From Actinomycetes bacterium (GTDB taxonomy: Bacteria > Actinomycetota > Thermoleophilia > Solirubrobacterales > Solirubrobacteraceae), in assembly GCA_023404805.1 (NCBI GenBank), contig JAEYAL010000282.1:1-19033 (forward strand): a stretch of 19,033 nt of DNA, written 5' to 3'. The notes under the pieces are model-generated. The model was not told the origin of the DNA. It saw nothing but the letters and a program-made list of their open reading frames with translations, and ran no database searches. This document shows, in pieces, positions 14,401 to 19,033 of the stretch. The translations under genes were made by a program, and so were the position numbers. Numbering within the stretch: position 1 is the first letter of the stretch; every line of letters begins with the position of its first letter.

Positions 14401-16623
14401 CTACGCCGTAGTGAGCACCGGCACGTCGCCGTAGAGCTCGCCGGCGTCAGCCTTCTCGACCAGCGAAGCCGGCGGGGCGAAGCGCTCGCCGTAGGCGGCC
14501 TGCAGCTCGCGTGCGCGAGTAACAAACCCAGAGAGGCCCTTCAGGGTGGCGCCGTCTGCGCCGGTGCCCTCGTAGCCGTTGGCGTACTGGAGCACGCCGC
14601 CGGTCCATGCCGGGAAGCCGATGCCGAAGATCGACCCGATGTTGGCATCGGCCGCCGACTCCAGGACGCCCTCGTCGAGGCACTTCACGGTCTCGATGGT
14701 CTCGATGAACATGAGCCGCTCCTTGAGGTCCTCGAACGGGACACCATGGTCGGCCTTGGCGCCGAACGCCTCGGCGAGCCCGGGCCAGAGGAGGCCGCGC
14801 TTGCCGGCGTCGTCGTACTCGTAGAAGCCGGCGCCCTTGAGGCGGCTCGGGCGCCCGTGCTCGTCGAGCATCGCGTCGATCACCTGCTCGGCGGCGTGCG
14901 CATCCCACGTGCCGCCCTCAGCCTCGACGGCCGCCTTGGAGGCGTTGCGGATCTTGCGCATGAGCTCCAAATTCAGCTCGTCGGAGAGCTGGAGCACCGG
15001 TGCCGGGTAGCCGGCTTGCGACGAGGCCTGCTCGATCGACTGCGCGGGGATGCCCTCGAGCAGCATCGCGAGGCCCTCGTTGATGAAGGTGCCGATCACG
15101 CGGCTGGTGAAGAAGCCGCGCGAGTCGTTGACCACGATCGGCGTCTTCTTGATCTGCTTGGCGAGGTCGAGCGCGCGCGAGAGGGCGGCGTCCGAGGTCT
15201 GCTCGCCCTTGATGATCTCAAGCAGCGGCATCTTGTCGACGGGCGAGAAGAAGTGCAGGCCGATGAAGTCGGCCGGGCGCGACACGCCTTCGGCCAGCTC
15301 AGTGATCGGCAGCGTCGACGTGTTCGAACCCAGCAGCGCGTCAGGAGCGAGGTGCGGCTCGATCTCCGCGAACACCTGCGCCTTCACCTTCGGGTCTTCG
15401 AAGACGGCCTCGATCACGAGGTCGGCTCCGGCCGCTGCGGCAGCGTCAGCCGCCGGGGTGATGCGGGCGAGCAACGCGGCGCCCTCGTCCTGGCTCATGC
15501 GGCCGCGCTCGACGGCCTTGGTCACGAGCTTCTCGGAGTAGCCCTTGCCGCGTTCGGCGTTCTCGAGTGAGACGTCCTTAAGGACGACCTCGATGCCGAC
15601 CTTCGCGCAGACGAACGCGATCGCCGCGCCCATCATGCCCGCGCCCAGCACGACGGCCTTCTTCACCACGGCCTTCTCGGCGTCGGCGTCACGGCCGCGC
15701 AGGCCGTTGACCTCCTGCAAGTCGAAGAAGAACGCCTGGATCATGTTCTTGGAGACCTGACCGGTGGCGAGCGCCGTGAGGTAGCGGGTCTCGATGAGGA
15801 ACGAGCTGTCGAGGTCGACCTGCGCACCCTCCACCGCCGCAGCGATGATCGCCTTCGGCGCCGGGTAGTTCGCGCCCTTGAGCTGCTTGCGCAGGTTCGC
15901 GGGGATCGCCGGAAGCAGCTGGTCCATGCCCTTCGACGACGGCGTGCCGCCAGGGATCCGGTAGCCGGGGAGGTCCCACGGCTGCTTGGCCTCGGGGTGC
16001 TCGGCGATCCACGCCTTGGCCGCCGGGACGAGCTCGTCCTTCGACGACACGAGCTCGTCGATCAGCCCGACCTTGAGCGCCTTGGCCGGCACGAGCTGCT
16101 TGCCCTGGGCCAGCACCTTCATGAGGGCGTCGGCGATGCCGAGCATGCGCACGGTGCGGGTCACGCCGCCCGCGCCCGGCAGGAGGCCGAGCGATACCTC
16201 GGGCAGGCCGAGCTTCACGCTCGGGTGATCGACGGCGATGCGGTGGTGCGTCGACAGGGCGAGCTCGAGGCCGCCGCCGAGCGCCGCGCCGTTGATCGCC
16301 GAGACGACCGGATGCGGGTAGGTCTCCAGGCGGCGCAGGAGGGTCTTGAGGTGGTTGATCCCCGCGGCGAAGCGGGCCGCGTCCTCGCGGCGCACCTGGC
16401 GCAGGAGGTTGAGGTCGCCGCCGGCGAAGAAGGTCTTCTTGGCCGACGTCAGGACCACGCCCTTGACGGACTCGGTCTCGGCTTCGAGGCGGTCGACGAC
16501 CGCCTCGAGCGACTCGGTGAACGCGTCGTCCATCGTGTTGGCCGACTGGCCGGGCGCGTCGAGGGTGAGGATGACGATGCCGTCGTCGTCCTGGGCCCAG
16601 GTGATGGTGGTGCTCTCGGGCAT
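14401..16623 (-). CDS. fadJ: Fatty-acid oxidation bifunctional enoyl-CoA hydratase / 3-hydroxyacyl-CoA dehydrogenase (FadJ/FadB-like)
   Basis: A 740-residue cytosolic multifunctional enzyme performing the second and third steps of beta-oxidation. The N-terminal crotonase domain (about 1–280) has oxyanion-hole segments FFAGGDLNLL and NGAALGGGLELAL and the two catalytic glutamates E120 and E142 (LPEVSLGLLPGAGG). The dehydrogenase part starts at AVVLGAGMMG (G327, G329, G332, NAD binding) and has NTSTLPI and the catalytic histidine H457 in GLHFFSPVDKMPLLEII. The C-terminal helical domain contains RGFFTSRVIG, and a degenerate copy follows near residue 615. The ATG at 16623 has GGAG 7 nt upstream; the longer frame adds only seven residues. 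It lies 36 nt downstream of the thiolase gene in one operon and ends before a strong hairpin. The FadB and FadJ types cannot be separated by sequence inspection alone. Confidence 0.93.
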   Translation of the reverse strand: MPESTTITWAQDDDGIVILTLDAPGQSANTMDDAFTESLEAVVDRLEAETESVKGVVLTSAKKTFFAGGDLNLLRQVRREDAARFAAGINHLKTLLRRLETYPHPVVSAINGAALGGGLELALSTHHRIAVDHPSVKLGLPEVSLGLLPGAGGVTRTVRMLGIADALMKVLAQGKQLVPAKALKVGLIDELVSSKDELVPAAKAWIAEHPEAKQPWDLPGYRIPGGTPSSKGMDQLLPAIPANLRKQLKGANYPAPKAIIAAAVEGAQVDLDSSFLIETRYLTALATGQVSKNMIQAFFFDLQEVNGLRGRDADAEKAVVKKAVVLGAGMMGAAIAFVCAKVGIEVVLKDVSLENAERGKGYSEKLVTKAVERGRMSQDEGAALLARITPAADAAAAAGADLVIEAVFEDPKVKAQVFAEIEPHLAPDALLGSNTSTLPITELAEGVSRPADFIGLHFFSPVDKMPLLEIIKGEQTSDAALSRALDLAKQIKKTPIVVNDSRGFFTSRVIGTFINEGLAMLLEGIPAQSIEQASSQAGYPAPVLQLSDELNLELMRKIRNASKAAVEAEGGTWDAHAAEQVIDAMLDEHGRPSRLKGAGFYEYDDAGKRGLLWPGLAEAFGAKADHGVPFEDLKERLMFIETIETVKCLDEGVLESAADANIGSIFGIGFPAWTGGVLQYANGYEGTGADGATLKGLSGFVTRARELQAAYGERFAPPASLVEKADAGELYGDVPVLTTA

Positions 16624-16659
16624 GCTGCTGCTCCTAGATCTCAAACGGGCGGGCGGGGC

Positions 16660-17877
16660 TCAGACCCGCTCGATGACGGTCGCGATGCCCATGCCGGCGC
16701 CGACGCACAGGGTGGCGAGGCCGTAGCGGCCTCCGGTGCGCTCGAGCTCGTCGATCAGGGTGCCCATGATCATGCCGCCGGTGGCGCCGAGCGGATGGCC
16801 CATGGCGATCGCGCCGCCGTTCACGTTGACCTTGTCCATGGGAAGGCCCATGTCGCGGACGAACCGCAGGACGACGGCCGCGAACGCCTCGTTGATCTCG
16901 ACGAGGTCGAGGTCGTCGACCGAGAGGCCGGCCTTGGCCAGCGCCTTCTTCGAGGCCGGAGCCGGGCCGGTGAGCATGATCGTCGGGTCGGCGCCGGAGA
17001 CGGCCGTCGCGAGGATCTTCGCGCGCGGCGTAAGGCCCAGCTCGCTGCCGATCTGCTCGTTGCCGATCGTCAGCAGCGAAGCGCCATCGACGATGCCCGA
17101 CGAGTTGCCGCCGGTGTGGACGTGGTCGATGCGCTCGATCCAGTGGTACTTCTGCAGCGCGACGGCGTCGAAGCCGCCCATGTCGCCGATCACGTCGAAC
17201 GCGGGGCGCAGGCCGCCGAGCGTCTCGACGGTCGTGCCGCGGCGCACGTGCTCCTCGTGGTCCAGGATCGTCAGGCCCGACGGGTCGAGGACCGGGACGA
17301 CCGAGCGCTTGAAGCGGCCCTCGTCCTCGGCAAGCGCGGCGCGCTCCTGCGAGCGGGCGGCGTACGCGTCGACGTCTTCGCGCGTGAAGTTCTCGACGGT
17401 CGCGATCAGGTCGGCGCCGATGCCCTGCGGCACGAACTCGGTGTCGAAGTTGGTCTCGGGGTCCATCGCCCAAGCGCCGCCGTCGCTGCCCATCGGCACG
17501 CGGCTCATCGACTCCACGCCGCCGCAGAGGACGAGGTCCTCCCAGCCCGACGCGACCTTCTGCGCGGCGATGTTCACGGCCTCCAGGCCGGAGGCGCAGA
17601 AGCGGTTGAGCTGGACGCCCGCGACGGTGTCTGGCAGGCCGGCCTTGAGCGCGGCGGTCTTGGCGATGTCCATGCCCTGGTCGCCGACCGGCGAGACGAC
17701 GCCGAGCACGACGTCGTCGATGCGGGAGGGGTCGAAGCCGTCGTAGCGGCCGAGGGTCTCGTCGATCAGACCGACGACGAGGTCGACCGGCTTGACGGTG
17801 TGGAGAGATCCGTTGGCTCGGCCGCGGCCGCGGGGCGTGCGGACGGCTTCGTAGATCAGTGCCTCGGGCTGGCTCAT
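16660..17877 (-). CDS. fadA: Acetyl-CoA acyltransferase (3-ketoacyl-CoA thiolase), FadA/FadI-like
   Basis: A 405-residue thiolase that cleaves 3-ketoacyl-CoA with CoA to acetyl-CoA and a shortened acyl-CoA, the last step of beta-oxidation. The nucleophile is C94 in LNRFCASGLEAVN, and the second catalytic pair is H361 (GHPLGATGG) and C391 (CVGAGMG). NEAFAAVV is the family's conserved asparagine motif, and GGVESMSRVPMG lies in the N-terminal half. The length is typical. The start is the ATG at 17877; the nearest Shine–Dalgarno-like GGAG is about 11 nt upstream, which is long. It is the first gene of a two-gene operon with the downstream FadJ-like enzyme; together they form the usual trifunctional complex. 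A thiolase acting in biosynthesis (acetyl-CoA acetyltransferase) is less likely because of the partner gene. Confidence 0.94.
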   Translation of the reverse strand: MSQPEALIYEAVRTPRGRGRANGSLHTVKPVDLVVGLIDETLGRYDGFDPSRIDDVVLGVVSPVGDQGMDIAKTAALKAGLPDTVAGVQLNRFCASGLEAVNIAAQKVASGWEDLVLCGGVESMSRVPMGSDGGAWAMDPETNFDTEFVPQGIGADLIATVENFTREDVDAYAARSQERAALAEDEGRFKRSVVPVLDPSGLTILDHEEHVRRGTTVETLGGLRPAFDVIGDMGGFDAVALQKYHWIERIDHVHTGGNSSGIVDGASLLTIGNEQIGSELGLTPRAKILATAVSGADPTIMLTGPAPASKKALAKAGLSVDDLDLVEINEAFAAVVLRFVRDMGLPMDKVNVNGGAIAMGHPLGATGGMIMGTLIDELERTGGRYGLATLCVGAGMGIATVIERV

Positions 17878-17963
17878 CGGTGCGCTGGCTCCTGCGGTGC
17901 GGGGTGCGGGCGGGCAGCTTCGGCGCGGATGCGCAGACAGGGCGTGCCTCGACCGCGCCGCAC

Positions 17964-17987
17964 CTTACCGAACAGCTGCTCGGTAAG
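17964..17987 (-). promoter_or_regulatory. Candidate TetR-type operator upstream of the beta-oxidation operon
   Basis: A perfect palindrome with 8-bp arms, CTTACCGA and TCGGTAAG, around acagctgc lies 87 nt upstream of the thiolase ATG in the divergent intergenic region. On the minus strand its last arm overlaps TAAGGT, a possible -10 element. The size and symmetry resemble operators of TetR-family acyl-CoA-responsive repressors that control fad genes. No regulator gene is present in the window. Confidence 0.55.
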
Positions 17988-18117
17988 CGAGGAGTCCGTC
18001 ACCTACGTGGCGTCCGGCGGATGTTCGCGTCGCACAATCCGAGGCGCTGCAGCCACGCTGAAGGGCGTCAAACCAAGTTCCAACCGATCAATGGTCCAGT
18101 TTCTTGGAGGAGTGTCC

Positions 18118-18123
18118 GATAAT
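18118..18123 (+). promoter_or_regulatory. Candidate -10 element (GATAAT) for the small secreted protein
   Basis: GATAAT, close to TATAAT, lies 74 nt before the TTG start at 18197 and would give a leader of roughly 65 nt. No convincing -35 lies 17 nt upstream. The remainder of the 319-nt divergent gap (17878–18196) holds the palindrome at 17964–17987 and nothing else I can support. Confidence 0.35.
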
Positions 18124-18196
18124 CCAACTGACCGGCTCGCGAACTTCGTCGCGCACGCCTCCCCCCAAGTCCCCACCCGCTGAAAAAAGAGGCCCA

Positions 18197-18880
18197 TTGC
18201 CACTTCGTAAGCAAGGCACCCTGATCAAGGGCATCGCCACCGTCGTCTCCCTCGCTGCCGTCTCAGCAGCCGCCCCTGCTATCGCCTCGGCCGCCTGCGT
18301 GCAGGCCCCGACCACGAAGGCCTTCACGAAGGTCGGCGACAACGCCGACTACTCGCTCGCCCCAGGCGGCAACTTCGAAGCCGGCACCCCGGGCTGGACC
18401 CTCACCGGCGGCGCCAAGGTGATCTCGGGCAACGAATCGCTCGGCTTCCTCAAGGGCTCGATCTCGCCAGGCTCCAAGTCGCTGGCGCTTCCCGTCGGCG
18501 CGACGGCGACCTCGCCGGAGTTCTGCGTCGATGAGACGAACCCCTACTTCCGCTTCATGGCCAAGCCCGACAGCTCCATGTCCGGTTACCAGGCGATCGT
18601 CATCTACCGCAACGCTGACGGCAAGATCACGAACGCCAAGTTCACGTCCTCGGCCGACATCAAGTGGGGCGACGGCGCCTGGAGCGCTTCGGCGATCAGC
18701 CCGCTCGCGACCAAGATCCCGCTGAGCGCCGCCAACCCGACCGCGTCGGTGCAGCTCATGTTCGTGTCGACCGGCAACGCCGTCGCCGTCGGCATCGGCT
18801 TCTGGGGCAAGTTCACCGGCGGCGACGTCGGCCAGACCGTGATCGACAGCGTGATGGTCGATCCGTACCGCCGCGGCTGA
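18197..18880 (+). CDS. Small secreted protein with a putative beta-sandwich domain
   Basis: A 227-residue exported protein. The signal peptide has a positive n-region (PLRKQGTLIKG), a hydrophobic core (IATVVSLAAVSAAAPAIA) and an ASA cleavage site near residue 32. The mature part has two cysteines (C34 and C110) that could form a disulphide. It also has a segment GNFEAGTPGWTLTGGAKV (56–73), followed by SGNESL and SLALPVGA. This 'FE-G-GW-L-GGA' opening is typical of jelly-roll, carbohydrate-binding-like secreted domains, but no ligand residues can be assigned. I place the start at the TTG at 18197 because it directly precedes the signal peptide and has GAGG 4–5 nt upstream; an in-frame TTG at 18104 would bury the signal. 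A lipoprotein is unlikely because no good lipobox precedes C34. It diverges from the thiolase operon. Confidence 0.75.
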   Translation: MPLRKQGTLIKGIATVVSLAAVSAAAPAIASAACVQAPTTKAFTKVGDNADYSLAPGGNFEAGTPGWTLTGGAKVISGNESLGFLKGSISPGSKSLALPVGATATSPEFCVDETNPYFRFMAKPDSSMSGYQAIVIYRNADGKITNAKFTSSADIKWGDGAWSASAISPLATKIPLSAANPTASVQLMFVSTGNAVAVGIGFWGKFTGGDVGQTVIDSVMVDPYRRG

Positions 18881-18907
18881 CGCTCCCTTCTCAGCCAATT
18901 CCTGCAA

Positions 18908-18954
18908 CGAAGCGGGGGCGTGCGCCGCATCGGCACGCGCCCCCGCTTTCGTTT
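18908..18954 (+). terminator. Intrinsic terminator after the secreted-protein gene
   Basis: The stem gcgggggcg (18912–18920) pairs perfectly with cgcccccgc (18938–18946), with additional pairing in flanking bases, and is followed by tttcgttt (18947–18954). It starts about 30 nt past the stop codon. This is the most classic Rho-independent terminator in the window. Confidence 0.85.
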
Positions 18955-18955
18955 G

Positions 18956-19032
18956 CGGTCTGGACGGGCTCGGTTGCGCGCACCGCCCCAGGGGGAGTGA
19001 GGCGGCGCGCGCAGCCGAGCTCGTCCAGACCG
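18956..19032. terminator. 32-bp near-perfect inverted repeat at the window edge
   Basis: Arms 18956–18987 and 19001–19032 match at 29 of 32 positions around a 13-nt loop. Two of the three mismatches become G:U pairs in a plus-strand transcript. It lies immediately after the terminator at 18908–18954 and probably marks the end of a convergent minus-strand gene lying to the right of the window. A different role, such as the end of a small non-autonomous element, cannot be excluded. Confidence 0.7.
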
Positions 19033-19033
19033 G

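Noticed and set aside
15997..18183. A 728-codon open frame on the plus strand
   Set aside because: It is antisense to the FadJ-like and thiolase genes and has shadow-type composition with no recognisable domain.
18104..18196. TTG start at 18104 for the secreted protein, with GGAGGAG at 18106–18112 as a possible ribosome binding site
   Set aside because: The GGAGGAG lies after this TTG and no ATG, GTG or TTG follows at 5–12 nt. A start here would put 31 proline-rich residues before the signal peptide.
18290..18301. Lipobox at the end of the small secreted protein's signal peptide
   Set aside because: The residues before C34 are ASAA, lacking the Leu/Val/Ile usually found at position -3. An ASA signal-peptidase I site fits better.

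Overview
The window is high-GC bacterial DNA. A furA–katG pair of the mycobacterial/actinobacterial type, TTG and GTG starts, tightly packed genes and GC-rich hairpins between them point to an Actinomycetota genome. I suspect Thermoleophilia (Solirubrobacterales-like) from the secreted-protein style, but this is inference. No rRNA, tRNA, CRISPR array, insertion sequence or phage gene is visible.

Left half (84–8456, minus strand): one enormous gene encodes a secreted protein of about 2790 residues. After a signal peptide and a unique N-terminal domain it consists of about 17 tandem beta-rich repeats, nearly all exactly 136 residues (408 bp) long. The repeats fall into three alternating types, A-B-C, so the central array is a higher-order repeat with a period of 408 residues (1224 bp). 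This is the most unusual object in the window. Its function is unknown.

Middle: diverging from the giant gene is a short plus-strand run made of an MBL-fold hydrolase (8681–9586), a VOC-fold protein (9622–10062) and a GNAT acetyltransferase (10059–10523, 4-nt overlap with the VOC gene). It converges on a minus-strand PaaI-like hotdog thioesterase (10730–11275). The gap between the convergent genes is almost completely filled by 2.8 copies of a 71-bp tandem DNA repeat. Further right, still on the minus strand, lie katG (11434–13698) and its upstream regulator furA (13682–14212). These two overlap by 17 nt and have a candidate Fur operator in front of furA, which together form an oxidative-stress operon.

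Right: a perfect 20-bp hairpin separates furA from a fatty-acid beta-oxidation operon (thiolase 16660–17877, then a FadJ/FadB-like hydratase–dehydrogenase 14401–16623). A perfect 8+8 bp palindrome that looks like a TetR-type operator lies upstream of the thiolase. Diverging from this operon is a small secreted beta-sandwich-like protein (about 18197–18880), followed by a classic terminator and a 32-bp near-perfect inverted repeat that reaches the window edge.

The recognisable metabolism is acyl-CoA breakdown (FadA, FadJ, perhaps the thioesterase) and peroxide detoxification (KatG under FurA). Beta-oxidation can generate peroxide through acyl-CoA oxidases, so the two may be physiologically linked, but nothing in the sequence shows co-regulation.
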